Part shown: piece after piece, positions 33,310 through 43,214 of the stretch
How positions within the stretch are numbered: the stretch's first letter is position 1
How the letters are laid out: every line of letters begins with the position of its first letter
NCBI RefSeq assembly: GCF_020532605.1
Contig: NZ_JAJATW010000008.1
Coordinates: forward strand, 1-64,000
From: Marinomonas algarum
Lineage (GTDB): Bacteria; Pseudomonadota; Gammaproteobacteria; Pseudomonadales; Marinomonadaceae
Direction of reading: 5' to 3'
DNA: 64,000 bases
Notes under the pieces: generated by a model
What the model was told of the DNA's origin: nothing
The model's database searches: none
What the model saw: the letters and a program-made list of their open reading frames with translations, nothing else
Made by a program: the position numbers and the translations under genes

Positions 33310-35610
33310 ATGGCTAAAAGACCCCCTGCAAAATCACCGCGTAAATCGTCAACCAGAAAGAAAAAAAAGCCCAAATCTTCCTTTTTGAAGCGACTTTTCC
33401 GTGTCTGTTTTAAATGGCTACTGATTATTGGATTACTGGCGAGTATACCCTTTGCGGGTTGGGTGTGGTGGCTTAATGGCCAGGTAGTGAGCCGGTTTGA
33501 AGGTCAAAAATGGCAAGTGCCTTCTGAAGTATACAGTGCCCCTACGACCCTAGTCAGCGGAGCGCCTTGGAAGAAACAAGACCTAGAGCGATTACTGGAA
33601 GACGCGGGATATCGTTTTGGGCGCAACAGTCAAAAAGTGGGTTGGGCGGCACGCAGCCAAACAAAAGTCAGTGCGCATCTGCGTGCTTACGTGGATCATT
33701 TGGGCTTTCATGAAAGTGAAAGACGCATCTTCTCTTTTCCTAATAACCGTTTGCAAATAGAAACGCTGAGCGGCGATTTAGTGGCTCAAGCACAACTGGA
33801 ACCGCAGCGTATTGGTTACCTTTACGGCGGGAATACAGAAAGTCGTCAGATTCTCACCCACGAGGATATTCCATCCGCTTTGATGGATATTTTGGTGGCG
33901 GTAGAAGATCAAGATTTTTATCAGCATTGGGGTATTTCGCTAACGGGGATTGCGCGCGCGGTGGTGGTCAACTTCACTCACGGTTCAAGGCGTCAAGGGG
34001 GATCGACCTTAACGCAGCAGTTGGTGAAAAACATGTATTTGAGTTCTGAGCGAACCTATACGCGTAAGCTTACCGAAGTGGTGATGAGCCTGTTGCTTGA
34101 GTATCACTATTCAAAAGAGGCGATTATCACCGCCTATATTAATGAGGTGTACTTGGCACAATTGGGCAACAGCGCTTTGCACGGTTTTGCCGCAGCCAGT
34201 CAGCACTTTTTTGGTCGTCCTGTTGATGAACTTAACCTTGATGAATTCGCGCTTTTAGTGGGGATGGTCAAGGGCCCTTCACTTTACAATCCAGCGCGTT
34301 CGCCGAAGCGAGCGAAAGAGCGCCGTAATGTGGTGTTGGGGGTGCTAAAAAGTCAGGGGCGTTTAACCGAGGTAGACTATCAGCGCCTGATCAAACAACC
34401 CATTCGCTTGGCAAACAAACAAAAGCAACGTTCGGTGTATGGCGATTACCTTGATTTGGTTGCCATGCAACTGTCGAGAGACTTTGATGAGACCCGCTTA
34501 GCGACGCAAAACCTACGCATTTACACCGGTGTTGATATTCGAGCGCAGCAAGCCGCCAGCGTTGCCATGCAACGTCAAGTGGCCGCACTGGAAAAGCGTG
34601 ATGGTAAGCTAAAAGGCTTACAGGGTGCGATGGTCGTGACTGACCGCTTATCGGGGCAGGTGCGCGCGGTGGTGGGGTCCAGTGGCGATTATTACACGGG
34701 ATTTAACCGAGCACTTGGGGCGGTGCGTCCCATTGGTTCTCTGGTGAAGCCCCCTCTGTATTTATCGGCTTTGGCGACGGGGCGTTACACCTGGTGGAGC
34801 CAAATAGAAGATAAGCGCCTGCGTTTTAATCTAGATGGGCAAATCTGGGAGCCAGAAAATTACGACCGTAAAACCCACGGCACGGTCCATCTTTATGAAG
34901 CCATGGCGAAGTCGTACAACCTAGCGACTGTCTCATTGGCTGAGCAAATTGGTTTTGACCGGGTGGGAGATACCTTGCGTCAATTGGGGGTGAAACGCCC
35001 TTTTACCATGTTGCCATCTGTCGCATTAGGCGCGTTGGAGTTATCACCCTTTGAGGTGTCTCGCCTGTATCAGCCGATTGCTTCTCAGGGGAAAAGCAGT
35101 GAACTTGGCGTTGTATTGGCCGTGATGGATCAAGGCGACCGACTTATTAAGCGTTTTGATCAGCAAAGAGGAGTGCCTTTTACCGATGCTTTGCTTGGGG
35201 TGACGCTGGATGGCATGACAAAAACACCTCAAATAGGCACGGCTCGAGCAGCGCAAGCGGCGTTTCCTAATTTGCGTTTTGCGGCCAAAACCGGCACCAC
35301 CAATCAGCAAAGGGACAGTTGGTATGTTGGGATTACCGGAGATTATGCGTCGACGGTCTGGTTGGGTGACGATGACAATGTGCCTCTGAGCATTACCGGC
35401 AGCAGTGGCGCGCAAAAAGTATGGATTGATTTCACGCGACAGGTGGCACAATCTTCCATTCCTATGTCTTTACCAAAAGGCGCGGCGCGTTATGATGTTT
35501 TAAAGGAAACGTTTGAGCTGGCGGGTGAACGTTGTGAAGAGAAGACCCCCTTGGCGTTCGTGATCGGCACAGAGCCAAAAGACAGTCGCTCTTGTTTTTG
35601 GGGATTTTAA
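33310..35610 (+). CDS. mrcB: Penicillin-binding protein 1B (bifunctional peptidoglycan synthase)
   Basis: The protein has 766 residues. A very basic cytoplasmic head (RKKKKPK) and one membrane anchor (about 37-55) are followed by a UvrB-like UB2H region. The GT51 glycosyltransferase has EDQDFYQHWG (catalytic Glu) and RRQGGSTLTQQLVKN, and the transpeptidase has SLVK (active Ser), SYN and KTGTTN. It polymerises and cross-links murein in the periplasm. ATG 33310 fits the usual start, and an in-frame TTG lies three codons upstream. It stands alone and is divergent from modA. Confidence 0.94.
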   Translation: MAKRPPAKSPRKSSTRKKKKPKSSFLKRLFRVCFKWLLIIGLLASIPFAGWVWWLNGQVVSRFEGQKWQVPSEVYSAPTTLVSGAPWKKQDLERLLEDAGYRFGRNSQKVGWAARSQTKVSAHLRAYVDHLGFHESERRIFSFPNNRLQIETLSGDLVAQAQLEPQRIGYLYGGNTESRQILTHEDIPSALMDILVAVEDQDFYQHWGISLTGIARAVVVNFTHGSRRQGGSTLTQQLVKNMYLSSERTYTRKLTEVVMSLLLEYHYSKEAIITAYINEVYLAQLGNSALHGFAAASQHFFGRPVDELNLDEFALLVGMVKGPSLYNPARSPKRAKERRNVVLGVLKSQGRLTEVDYQRLIKQPIRLANKQKQRSVYGDYLDLVAMQLSRDFDETRLATQNLRIYTGVDIRAQQAASVAMQRQVAALEKRDGKLKGLQGAMVVTDRLSGQVRAVVGSSGDYYTGFNRALGAVRPIGSLVKPPLYLSALATGRYTWWSQIEDKRLRFNLDGQIWEPENYDRKTHGTVHLYEAMAKSYNLATVSLAEQIGFDRVGDTLRQLGVKRPFTMLPSVALGALELSPFEVSRLYQPIASQGKSSELGVVLAVMDQGDRLIKRFDQQRGVPFTDALLGVTLDGMTKTPQIGTARAAQAAFPNLRFAAKTGTTNQQRDSWYVGITGDYASTVWLGDDDNVPLSITGSSGAQKVWIDFTRQVAQSSIPMSLPKGAARYDVLKETFELAGERCEEKTPLAFVIGTEPKDSRSCFWGF

Positions 35611-35692
35611 AGCGTATTGATAAGAGCAGGGTTCTTCGTTAGCCTTTACAATTATTTTTGACTGGCAGTGTTTGGCTAGGGGGTTGCTTAAA

Positions 35693-36514
35693 ATGCGCTT
35701 ATTACATGGTTTACTGATCATGTTCTTCTTTTTTCCCAGTGTGCTTCTTGCTGAAGACGCTGTGCCAACACACTCGTGCAATGAACTGACGGCAACGGGA
35801 AACTCTGAATACCCTCCATTTTTATGGCGATCTAAGGACGCCCCTTTAGTGCTGAAGGGCGTTAATCGCCTTATCCTAGACGAATTAAGTCGGCGAACCG
35901 GCATCGCCATACGCGTGATTCATACTGGGCCTTGGTCACGTGCTCAATATGAGGTAGAGCAGGGGCGTGTAGACTTAATGGCAGGGGCTTTTTATACCCG
36001 TGAGCGCAGTGATTACATGGATTACTTTACGCCGGTTATGCTCTATACAACGAGTGTGGTCTGGCAGAACATTGAGGCGAGGTTTCCCTATCATCAACAG
36101 GGCGATTTAAAAGGAAAGCTTGGGGTGAGCGTGATCAATAACAGTTTTGGGCAGGCGTTTGACCAGTTTGCAGAGCAGAATCTCAACATGATATCCGTCG
36201 CCAGTTTGTCGCAAGCGTTGCGTATGTTGTCTGCAAAACGTGTTGATTATGTTTTATACGAGAAAAATCCCGCCTACGCTTACGCCAGTTTACTTGGGCT
36301 GACAAATAACCTAGTGGCGGTGTCGCCCTCCGTGAGCAGCGAAGGTTTGTACCTGACGCTGTCGAAACACTCACCTTGCAATAACGCAATGGTAAAACAG
36401 AACATTGCACAAGCGCTGGCTGACATGGTCGCCGATGGCTTTAACGATCAAGCGATGGAGACTGGTATGGCGCAATGGCGAGCGTACAGTAAAGGGTTAA
36501 AGGCCGGTTCTTAA
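35693..36514 (+). CDS. Family-3 extracellular solute-binding protein
   Basis: The protein has 273 residues. The signal peptide ends at VLLAEDA (about 20), followed by the periplasmic binding protein type 2 fold with TGNSEYPPFLW, WSRAQYEVEQGRVDLMAGAFYTRERSDYMDYFTP and RVDYVLYEKNPAY. Amino-acid-binding proteins of ABC systems and ligand domains of this family look alike. No transporter genes are nearby, so it may be an orphan receptor protein. ATG 35693 is chosen as the signal peptide starts there and a G-rich run lies upstream. Confidence 0.8.
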   Translation: MRLLHGLLIMFFFFPSVLLAEDAVPTHSCNELTATGNSEYPPFLWRSKDAPLVLKGVNRLILDELSRRTGIAIRVIHTGPWSRAQYEVEQGRVDLMAGAFYTRERSDYMDYFTPVMLYTTSVVWQNIEARFPYHQQGDLKGKLGVSVINNSFGQAFDQFAEQNLNMISVASLSQALRMLSAKRVDYVLYEKNPAYAYASLLGLTNNLVAVSPSVSSEGLYLTLSKHSPCNNAMVKQNIAQALADMVADGFNDQAMETGMAQWRAYSKGLKAGS

Positions 36515-36583
36515 TGAAACAAAACCGGCTTTTAGATAACTTATAGTCCGTTTCTCAGCCTCTCGACAGAAGACTATCAAAGA

Positions 36584-38011
36584 CTACAGTAGACGCTGAT
36601 ATAAGGCTTCCCATTGGCCGGTGACGGCTTCCCAACTGTGGTCGGTTTGCATGGCGTTGATTTGTTTTTGCTCCCAGCGAGGTTGGTCATAAAAGCACGC
36701 CATACAGCGCAACATGGCTTCTTTGATGGCGTGGCTGCTTGCTTCTTGAAAAACAAACCCATTGTCGGCGTCTCCACCTTCGAACACTGTATCAGCCAGT
36801 CCACCGGTTTCTCTGACAAGGGGAAGGGTGCCGTATTTCAGCGCATAGAGTTGCGTGAGACCACAAGGTTCAAAACGAGATGGAATAAGTAGGCTGTCAA
36901 TGCCTGCTTGTATGCGATGTGAGTAATCTTCGAAGTAACCAATGCGAACCGCTACTTGGCTTGGGTACGCATCCTGTAAGGCAAGAAAGCCTGTTTCCAG
37001 CGCTTTATCGCCTGACCCCAGTACCACCAATCGTGCGCCTTGTTCTAAAAGAGCCGGCATAGCCTCTAGGACGAGGTCTAAGCCTTTTTGTTCTGTTAAG
37101 CGGCTAACAATACCAAATACCGGGAAATTCATTTCTTCGGATAAGTGGTTTTCCCGCAATAGAGCCTGTTTGTTGAGGTATTTTTCTGCACGTGTGGCGA
37201 TATTGTACGAATGGGGGATAAGCGTATCTTTGTCAGGTGACCATTGGTCGTAGTCGACGCCGTTTAAAATGCCGACGAGTTTGTCTTGTAATGCTCTTAA
37301 CGTGCCGTCTAGGCCATCACCGTATTCTGGTGTCAAAATTTCTTTGGCGTAGGTGGGGCTAACGGTTGTAATGGCATCGGCGTAAACCAGTCCTGCTTTT
37401 AAGGCAGAGAAACGACCATAAAATTCCATGCCGTGCATACTGAGCAATTCATGGGATAGCTGAGTGTCGGAAAACTGATCTATATCAAAGCTTCCGTTAT
37501 AACGTAAATTATGTACCGTGGTTACAATAGGCGGATGCGCTACGGACCAGCTCTTTAAATACGCGGCCGCAAAACCGGTCTGCCAATCGTTTAAATGAAG
37601 AATATCGGGTTGCCAATCAAGCCATTGTTTGTTGATAGCCAATTGCGCGATCACCCAAGACAAAGCGGCAAAGCGCAGGTGATTGTCGTGAAAGTCCTGA
37701 CCCTGTTGATCTCCGTAAGGCCCGCCTTCACGTTCATAGAGTGCTTGGCATTGCACCAATAAAATAGGGGTGTTGCTCTCAGGAATAGCGGTCTCCAGCA
37801 GCAATAAATCGCCAACCCCAAATGGGTTCCCGAGGTTGATCGTTTTTTGAATAGGCGCTACCTTTTTTAACATACCTTGGTAGGCTGGCATGATAAGTTT
37901 AATGTCATGGCCTTTTTTCCTTAGAGCAATAGGAAGTGCGCCAGCGACATCGGCCAATCCGCCGGTTTTAATCAAAGGGTAAATTTCGGAGGCAGCGAAG
38001 AGTATTTTCAT
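36584..38011 (-). CDS. glgA: Glycogen synthase (ADP-glucose)
   Basis: The 475 residues form a GT5 glycosyltransferase with two Rossmann domains. The N-terminal KTGGLADVAGALP binds ADP-glucose. LHLNDWQTG, the middle VGILNGVDYDQW and the C-terminal LIPSRFEPCGLTQLYALKYGTLPLV are conserved catalytic and binding parts. It extends alpha-1,4-glucan from ADP-glucose. It is divergent from glgC, 93 bp apart. Branching and debranching enzyme genes are not in the window. Confidence 0.95.
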   Translation of the reverse strand: MKILFAASEIYPLIKTGGLADVAGALPIALRKKGHDIKLIMPAYQGMLKKVAPIQKTINLGNPFGVGDLLLLETAIPESNTPILLVQCQALYEREGGPYGDQQGQDFHDNHLRFAALSWVIAQLAINKQWLDWQPDILHLNDWQTGFAAAYLKSWSVAHPPIVTTVHNLRYNGSFDIDQFSDTQLSHELLSMHGMEFYGRFSALKAGLVYADAITTVSPTYAKEILTPEYGDGLDGTLRALQDKLVGILNGVDYDQWSPDKDTLIPHSYNIATRAEKYLNKQALLRENHLSEEMNFPVFGIVSRLTEQKGLDLVLEAMPALLEQGARLVVLGSGDKALETGFLALQDAYPSQVAVRIGYFEDYSHRIQAGIDSLLIPSRFEPCGLTQLYALKYGTLPLVRETGGLADTVFEGGDADNGFVFQEASSHAIKEAMLRCMACFYDQPRWEQKQINAMQTDHSWEAVTGQWEALYQRLL

Positions 38012-38104
38012 TATTTGTCATCTTATTGATTTGGAATAATGATAAGAGTATACCTAAATGTAACTTTGAACAGAGTGTGTTGATAAAAATTTTAAGGGCA
38101 TCAC

Positions 38105-39367
38105 ATGGATCTAAATACGGCGCGCATGAAAACTTTGTCCATTATCTTAGCCGGTGGACGTGGTTCAAGATTAAAGCAATTAACCGACAATCGTTCTAAG
38201 CCTGCGGTTCCGATTGCAGGCAAATACAAAATCATCGACTTTCCTTTGTCGAATTGCATTAACTCGGGGATGCGTCGCATTGCGGTGCTGACTCAGTATC
38301 GTTCTCATACGCTTAACCAACATGTTCAGAGAGGGTGGAATTTCTTACGCTCGGATTTTAACGAGTTTATCGAGCTGTGGCCTGCTCAACAGCAGACAGG
38401 AGGGGACTGGTATCGTGGCACGGCCGATGCGGTCTATCAAAACCTCAGTATGATCGATGGCTTAGAGAGTGAATATATTCTGATTCTTGCCGGTGACCAC
38501 GTTTACAAACAAGATTACAGCGTGATGCTGGAAGATCATATCTCCAGCGGAGCGGATGTTACCGTGGCGTGTATTGAAGTGCCCATCGAAGAGGCGGATC
38601 AGTTTGGTATCATGCACGTTGATGAAAACGATAATATTATTGCCTTTGAAGAGAAGCCGTCGAACCCTCCTACCGTGCCTGGCAAGCCGGATAAGTCCCT
38701 TGCTAGTATGGGAATCTATATTTTTAACACCAAGTTCCTTTCTGAAAACCTGCGTTCTGATGCCAGTGACGATGATTCCAGTCATGACTTTGGGAAAGAC
38801 TTGATTCCTTTGTTTGTCGGCCGCAGCACCATCAAAGCGCATCACTTTGCACGCAGTGTGATTGGCAACCCCAGCTACCCAGAAGATCCATATTGGCGTG
38901 ATGTGGGCACCTTGACGGCCTATTGGGAAGCAAACATGGATTTGACTCGCTTAACGCCAGAGTTGGATCTCTATGATGAAGACTGGCCGATTCGTACCAT
39001 GCAATATCAGCGACCAGCGGCAAAGTTTAACTACAACTATGAAGAGCGCATTGGCACCGCGCTGAATTCGGTGGTGTCTGCTGGTTGTATCGTTTCTGGT
39101 TCGACGGTTGAGCAGTCCATTTTGTTTAATAATGTACGGGTAAACTCGTATTCTCATGTGACAAAATCCGTCGTGTTGCCGCGAGGGGATATTGGTCGTC
39201 ATTGTCGTTTGACAAAAGTGGTGGTCGATTCAGACTGTCATCTTCCTGAGGGAACCATTATTGGCGAAGATCCAATTGCCGATGCGGAACGTTTCTATAG
39301 AAATTCAGACGGCATTACTTTAGTGACCCAAGAGATGATTGAAGCCTTGTCGACGTCACGCTCGTAG
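38105..39367 (+). CDS. glgC: Glucose-1-phosphate adenylyltransferase
   Basis: The 420 residues make ADP-glucose from ATP and glucose-1-phosphate, the committed step of glycogen synthesis. The N-terminal LAGGRGSRLKQLTDNRSKPAVPIAGKYKIIDFPLSNC is the nucleotide-binding region. GTADAVYQNL, LAGDHVYKQDY, FEEKPSNP and the C-terminal left-handed beta-helix (about 300-400) with allosteric sites follow. AAGGG lies seven bases before the ATG. It is divergent from glgA and terminated at 39387-39411. Confidence 0.95.
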   Translation: MDLNTARMKTLSIILAGGRGSRLKQLTDNRSKPAVPIAGKYKIIDFPLSNCINSGMRRIAVLTQYRSHTLNQHVQRGWNFLRSDFNEFIELWPAQQQTGGDWYRGTADAVYQNLSMIDGLESEYILILAGDHVYKQDYSVMLEDHISSGADVTVACIEVPIEEADQFGIMHVDENDNIIAFEEKPSNPPTVPGKPDKSLASMGIYIFNTKFLSENLRSDASDDDSSHDFGKDLIPLFVGRSTIKAHHFARSVIGNPSYPEDPYWRDVGTLTAYWEANMDLTRLTPELDLYDEDWPIRTMQYQRPAAKFNYNYEERIGTALNSVVSAGCIVSGSTVEQSILFNNVRVNSYSHVTKSVVLPRGDIGRHCRLTKVVVDSDCHLPEGTIIGEDPIADAERFYRNSDGITLVTQEMIEALSTSRS

Positions 39368-39386
39368 AGAGGTTTTGTGACACGGA

Positions 39387-39411
39387 AGCCGCTTGTATCA
39401 AGCGGCTTTTT
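39387..39411 (+). terminator. Intrinsic terminator of glgC
   Basis: AGCCGCTTG pairs perfectly with CAAGCGGCT around TAT and runs into TTTTT. Confidence 0.93.
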
Positions 39412-39685
39412 GCTTATTGGCGGTAAGGATTGTTTTGGCTGCGCTTGAAAACGGCTAAATTGGTCGCATTAGTAGTGTGTGACAGGGTTTCAACGCCCCA
39501 TTTTTTAATCGAAGAGGTTATCCCCGTAACCTGTGGATAACCCTTTTAGTGACTCTATGATAACTTACTCAAAAGCAGTCATTACACTGCTTTGCCACAA
39601 GGTGTTCATTTCTTCTTCAGTCTTTGGTTAGGCGCACAAGAGTGCGCTTAATTGCTTATAATTCAACCTAAAACGAGGGTGTTTT
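39412..39685. other. Spacer upstream of the riboflavin synthase gene
   Basis: There is no gene here. It contains an inverted repeat with a DnaA-box-like arm (39516-39542), a small hairpin GCGCAC-AAGA-GTGCGC near 39633-39648 and a perfect TATAAT hexamer at 39657-39662. The 18-bp gap from that hexamer to the ATG makes it a poor promoter for a normally led mRNA. No FMN riboswitch is visible. Confidence 0.5.
39516..39542. other. Inverted repeat containing a perfect DnaA-box sequence
   Basis: GGTTATCC (39516-39523) and GGATAACC (39535-39542) are inverted. The right arm holds TGTGGATAA (39532-39540), the exact complement of the TTATCCACA DnaA box. The left arm reads TTATCCCCG, two changes away. 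It may be a DnaA-binding site or a weak hairpin. No origin-like context (dnaA, dnaN, gidA) is near. Confidence 0.5.
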
Positions 39686-40318
39686 ATGTTCACAGGAATT
39701 GTTCAAGGTACAGCAAAGGTTCAGCTTACGACCGAGGTAGGTCGAAACAAACGATTAGAGATTGCGTTTCCTGCCGGCGTTATGTTGAGCCAGCAATTAG
39801 GGGCCAGTGTGGCCATCAATGGGGTTTGCTTGACGGTCTCTGAAATCGGTCATGACATGCTGACGTTCGACGTGATCGACACCACCTTAGCCTTAACCAA
39901 TATTGGTTTGTTGCAAACGGGCGATGTCGTTAATTTCGAACGGGCCGCTAAAATGGGTGACGAAGTGGGCGGTCATGTGATGTCGGGGCATATTATGACG
40001 TCTGTGTCGGTGTCTCGCATCGAGAAAATAGAGGAGAGTGTTCACATTCGCTTTACCACGGACCGACAACATGAAGTGGACGCAAGACGCTATTTGTTTA
40101 ACAAAGGGTACGTTGGTCTAAACGGCTCCAGCTTGACCATCAGTGATATTGGTGATGATTGGATTGAAGTGTCTTTGATCCCTGAAACACTGCGTCTTAC
40201 CACCTTTGGACAGCTCTCTGTCGGTGACAAGGTCAACCTTGAAATCGATGCCCATACCCAAGCGACCGTTGATACCGTTGAACGTATCCTTAAAGAACGC
40301 GGCATTGTCTTGCCATAA
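39686..40318 (+). CDS. ribE: Riboflavin synthase (alpha chain)
   Basis: The 210 residues form two lumazine-binding barrels in tandem. The first opens MFTGIVQGTAKV and contains NGVCLTV and VNFERAAKMGDEVGGHVMSGHI. The second has KGYVGLNGSSLTIS and ends NLEIDAHTQATVDTVERIL. It dismutates two 6,7-dimethyl-8-ribityllumazine molecules to riboflavin. It resembles the E. coli enzyme in length and text. It stands apart from other rib genes, and no riboswitch precedes it. Confidence 0.92.
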   Translation: MFTGIVQGTAKVQLTTEVGRNKRLEIAFPAGVMLSQQLGASVAINGVCLTVSEIGHDMLTFDVIDTTLALTNIGLLQTGDVVNFERAAKMGDEVGGHVMSGHIMTSVSVSRIEKIEESVHIRFTTDRQHEVDARRYLFNKGYVGLNGSSLTISDIGDDWIEVSLIPETLRLTTFGQLSVGDKVNLEIDAHTQATVDTVERILKERGIVLP

Positions 40319-40452
40319 AAAACGCCAGTGAGTCGCAAACGCCGACAGTCAACAGTGAACAAAGATAAGCGGCGAGTAGCGATCACCGGCAGGCTTTTAA
40401 ATAAATGGAGTCCTTGATGGATTTTCGGTAGAATGCTCGCCAATTTCTATAC

Positions 40453-40480
40453 TGAATACGGAGCTTTTTTCCTGTATTCA
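40453..40480 (+). other. Hairpin in the lepA leader
   Basis: TGAATAC (40453-40459) pairs with GTATTCA (40474-40480), extended inward by GGA/TCC with one bulged base. It lies 33 bp before the lepA start and has no following T-run, so it may influence RNA stability or translation. Confidence 0.5.
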
Positions 40481-40512
40481 CCCAAACATCGCTTTCAAAG
40501 TGTGAGTAAATA

Positions 40513-42318
40513 GTGTCTTCCAATAATCTTAAGCACATACGCAATTTTAGTATTATCGCCCATATAGACCATGGGAAATCCACTCTAGCAGATCGCTTTA
40601 TTCAGGCCTGTGAAGGTTTGAGTGAGCGTGAAATGTCGGCTCAAGTACTTGATTCAATGGATATCGAGCGTGAGCGCGGCATTACAATCAAGGCGCAAAG
40701 TGTGACCCTTGATTACCATGCAAAAGATGGTCAAACCTACCAATTAAACTTTATCGATACTCCAGGGCACGTGGATTTTTCCTATGAAGTGTCTCGTTCA
40801 TTGGCCGCCTGTGAAGGGGCCTTGCTGGTGGTTGACGCAGCGCAGGGCGTAGAAGCACAATCCGTTGCTAACTGTTACACCGCCATAGAACAGGGTCTTG
40901 AAGTGATGCCTGTTTTGAACAAAATCGACTTGCCACAAGCTGAGCCAGAACGTGTCAGTGCTGAGATTGAAGAAATCATTGGTATTGATGCGATGAACGC
41001 GGTGACCTGTTCCGCAAAAACCGGTATGGGCGTAGAAGATGTATTAGAGCGTTTGGTCGAAACCATTCCACCACCAGAGGGTGATACTGATGCGCCCTTG
41101 CAAGCGCTGATTATCGACTCATGGTTTGATAACTACCTCGGTGTGGTGTCTTTGGTGCGTATCAAACAGGGTACCTTACGTAAGAAAGACAAGATTTTCA
41201 TCAAGTCGACCAAGCAAGCCCACCCTGTGGATATGGCGGGTATTTTTACGCCAAAACGCAAGGAAACCGGCGTTCTGAAGGCTGGTGAAGTAGGGTATGT
41301 TGTTGCCGGTATCAAAGACATTCACGGGGCACCTGTAGGGGATACTATCACTCATGTGTCGACGCCGGATGTACCTCAGCTTGAGGGTTTCCAAAAAGTA
41401 AAACCTCAGGTTTATGCGGGTGTTTTCCCTGTCAGTTCAGACGACTATGAAGACTTCCGTGTTGCCTTAGATAAGTTAACCCTGAACGATGCTTCTTTGT
41501 TCTTCGAGCCAGAGAGCTCGGATGCGCTAGGTTTTGGTTTCCGTTGTGGTTTCCTAGGCATGCTGCACATGGAAATCATCCAAGAGCGTTTAGAGCGTGA
41601 ATACAACCTAGATTTGATTACCACTGCGCCCACGGTAGTGTATGAAATTGAGCTGAATAATGGCGAAATTATCTACGTTGACAGCCCTTCTAAAATGCCT
41701 GATCCAGGCACAGTGAAAGAAATGCGTGAGCCCATTGTTGAGGCCAATATCCTTGTGCCACAAGAGTACTTAGGCAATGTGATTACTTTGTGTGTTGAAA
41801 AACGCGGTGTGCAAAAAGACATGCTCTATGTAGGTCGTCAAGTGCAATTGCGCTATGAACTGCCGATGAACGAAGTGGTCATGGACTTCTTTGACAAGTT
41901 GAAATCATGCAGCCGTGGTTTTGCGTCTTTGGATTACAGCTTCTCACACTTTAATGCTGCGCCTTTAGTACGTCTTGATATCTTGATCAACGGCGAACGT
42001 GTGGATGCATTGGCATTGATCATGCACAAGGATAACGTGCAATACAAAGGCCGCGCTTTGTGTGAAAAAATGAAAGACTTGATTCCTCGTCAAATGTTTG
42101 ACGTAGCGATTCAAGGGGCGGTTGGGGCTAAGGTGATCTCCCGTACAACCGTGAAAGCCTTACGTAAAAACGTGATTGCCAAGTGTTACGGTGGTGACGT
42201 GAGCCGTAAGAAAAAGCTACTGCAAAAGCAGAAAGAAGGTAAAAAACGCATGAAGCAAGTGGGTAACGTAGAAGTGCCACAGTCTGCTTTCCTTGCGGTT
42301 TTACAGTTGGACAGCTAG
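40513..42318 (+). CDS. lepA: Elongation factor 4 (back-translocating GTPase)
   Basis: The 601 residues are the standard LepA size. The G domain has [13 protein letters not shown] (G1), [11 protein letters not shown] (G3) and [11 protein letters not shown] (G4), followed by EF-G-like domains II, III and V and the LepA-specific C-terminal domain ending [19 protein letters not shown]. It acts on stalled or initiating ribosomes. GTG is the start. It is the first gene of lepA-lepB-rnc-era-recO-acpS. Confidence 0.95.
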   Translation: MSSNNLKHIRNFSIIAHIDHGKSTLADRFIQACEGLSEREMSAQVLDSMDIERERGITIKAQSVTLDYHAKDGQTYQLNFIDTPGHVDFSYEVSRSLAACEGALLVVDAAQGVEAQSVANCYTAIEQGLEVMPVLNKIDLPQAEPERVSAEIEEIIGIDAMNAVTCSAKTGMGVEDVLERLVETIPPPEGDTDAPLQALIIDSWFDNYLGVVSLVRIKQGTLRKKDKIFIKSTKQAHPVDMAGIFTPKRKETGVLKAGEVGYVVAGIKDIHGAPVGDTITHVSTPDVPQLEGFQKVKPQVYAGVFPVSSDDYEDFRVALDKLTLNDASLFFEPESSDALGFGFRCGFLGMLHMEIIQERLEREYNLDLITTAPTVVYEIELNNGEIIYVDSPSKMPDPGTVKEMREPIVEANILVPQEYLGNVITLCVEKRGVQKDMLYVGRQVQLRYELPMNEVVMDFFDKLKSCSRGFASLDYSFSHFNAAPLVRLDILINGERVDALALIMHKDNVQYKGRALCEKMKDLIPRQMFDVAIQGAVGAKVISRTTVKALRKNVIAKCYGGDVSRKKKLLQKQKEGKKRMKQVGNVEVPQSAFLAVLQLDS

Positions 42319-42332
42319 CCAGATAATCAACC

Positions 42333-42352
42333 GGTGCACGGAGCCGTGCACC
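42333..42352 (+). other. Perfect hairpin in the lepA-lepB gap
   Basis: GGTGCACGG and CCGTGCACC form a 9-bp stem with only AG between the arms. It lies 14 bp after lepA and 20 bp before lepB and lacks a T-run, so it could be an mRNA-processing or stabilising element. Confidence 0.6.
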
Positions 42353-42371
42353 TTGGTGGAGAAAAGACGTA

Positions 42372-43196
42372 ATGAGTTTTGATTTCGAGTTGATACTGGC
42401 CATTGCTTTTGTGGTGACAGGTCTTTTTTGGTTGTACGACCGTTTTGCCTTTTTGCCTAAGCGTAAAGAAATATTAGCCGGCATGACACCTGAATCCCGT
42501 GCTGCGGTCAGTAAGGAAGCACAACAGCGTTTAGGGGACACACCTCGATTTGTTGTGGAAGTGAAGTCCTACTTTGTCATCATTGCTGTTATTTTTGGCT
42601 TACGCTCTTTTGTCGTAGAGCCGTTTCAAATTCCGTCTGGTTCTATGTTACCAACGTTAAAGATCGGTGACTTTATTCTGGTTAATAAATTTGATTATGG
42701 TGTGCGTTTGCCTGTATTGAATACGACGATTATTCCAACGACGACGCCTGAACGTGGCGACGTTGTGGTATTTAAATACCCAGAAGACCCTAGTTTAAAC
42801 TACATTAAACGTTTGATTGGCTTACCTGGCGACACCATTCGTTACCGAAATAAAATGCTCACGGTGAACGGTGAACCGGTTAGCAAGGAATTATTGGCTA
42901 AATTATCGGTTTCGTTGAACCCAAATCAAGAGCCCGTTGAATTATTCAGCGAAACACTAGGCGATGTTCAGCATGAAATTTATAATAGCTTCCGCTTTAC
43001 GCCTCGTGAAGGGGAGTGGACGGTTCCGCAAGGGCAGTACTTTGTCATGGGGGATAACCGAGACAACAGTGCAGACAGTCGTTTCTGGGGCTTTGTGCCT
43101 GATGAGAATATGAAGGGTCGTGCATTTTATGTCTGGCTACATTGGGATGACTTTTTCAGTATCCCAAGTTTTAAAAATAACGGTTTGATTGAATAA
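42372..43196 (+). CDS. lepB: Signal peptidase I
   Basis: The protein has 274 residues. Two N-terminal membrane segments (about 5-25 and 58-76) flank a cytoplasmic loop. The periplasmic catalytic domain has PSGSMLPTL (nucleophile Ser), YIKRLIGLPGD (general-base Lys) and GDNRDNSADSRFWGFVP. It removes signal peptides from exported proteins. GGTGGAG lies upstream of the ATG. Position after lepA is the classical one. Confidence 0.95.
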   Translation: MSFDFELILAIAFVVTGLFWLYDRFAFLPKRKEILAGMTPESRAAVSKEAQQRLGDTPRFVVEVKSYFVIIAVIFGLRSFVVEPFQIPSGSMLPTLKIGDFILVNKFDYGVRLPVLNTTIIPTTTPERGDVVVFKYPEDPSLNYIKRLIGLPGDTIRYRNKMLTVNGEPVSKELLAKLSVSLNPNQEPVELFSETLGDVQHEIYNSFRFTPREGEWTVPQGQYFVMGDNRDNSADSRFWGFVPDENMKGRAFYVWLHWDDFFSIPSFKNNGLIE

Positions 43197-43214
43197 ATAT
43201 TTTTTGGAGACATT

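Noticed and set aside
39412-39685. Possible FMN riboswitch before the riboflavin synthase gene.
   Set aside because: None of the conserved RFN-element segments is present. Only small hairpins and a DnaA-like box are seen.
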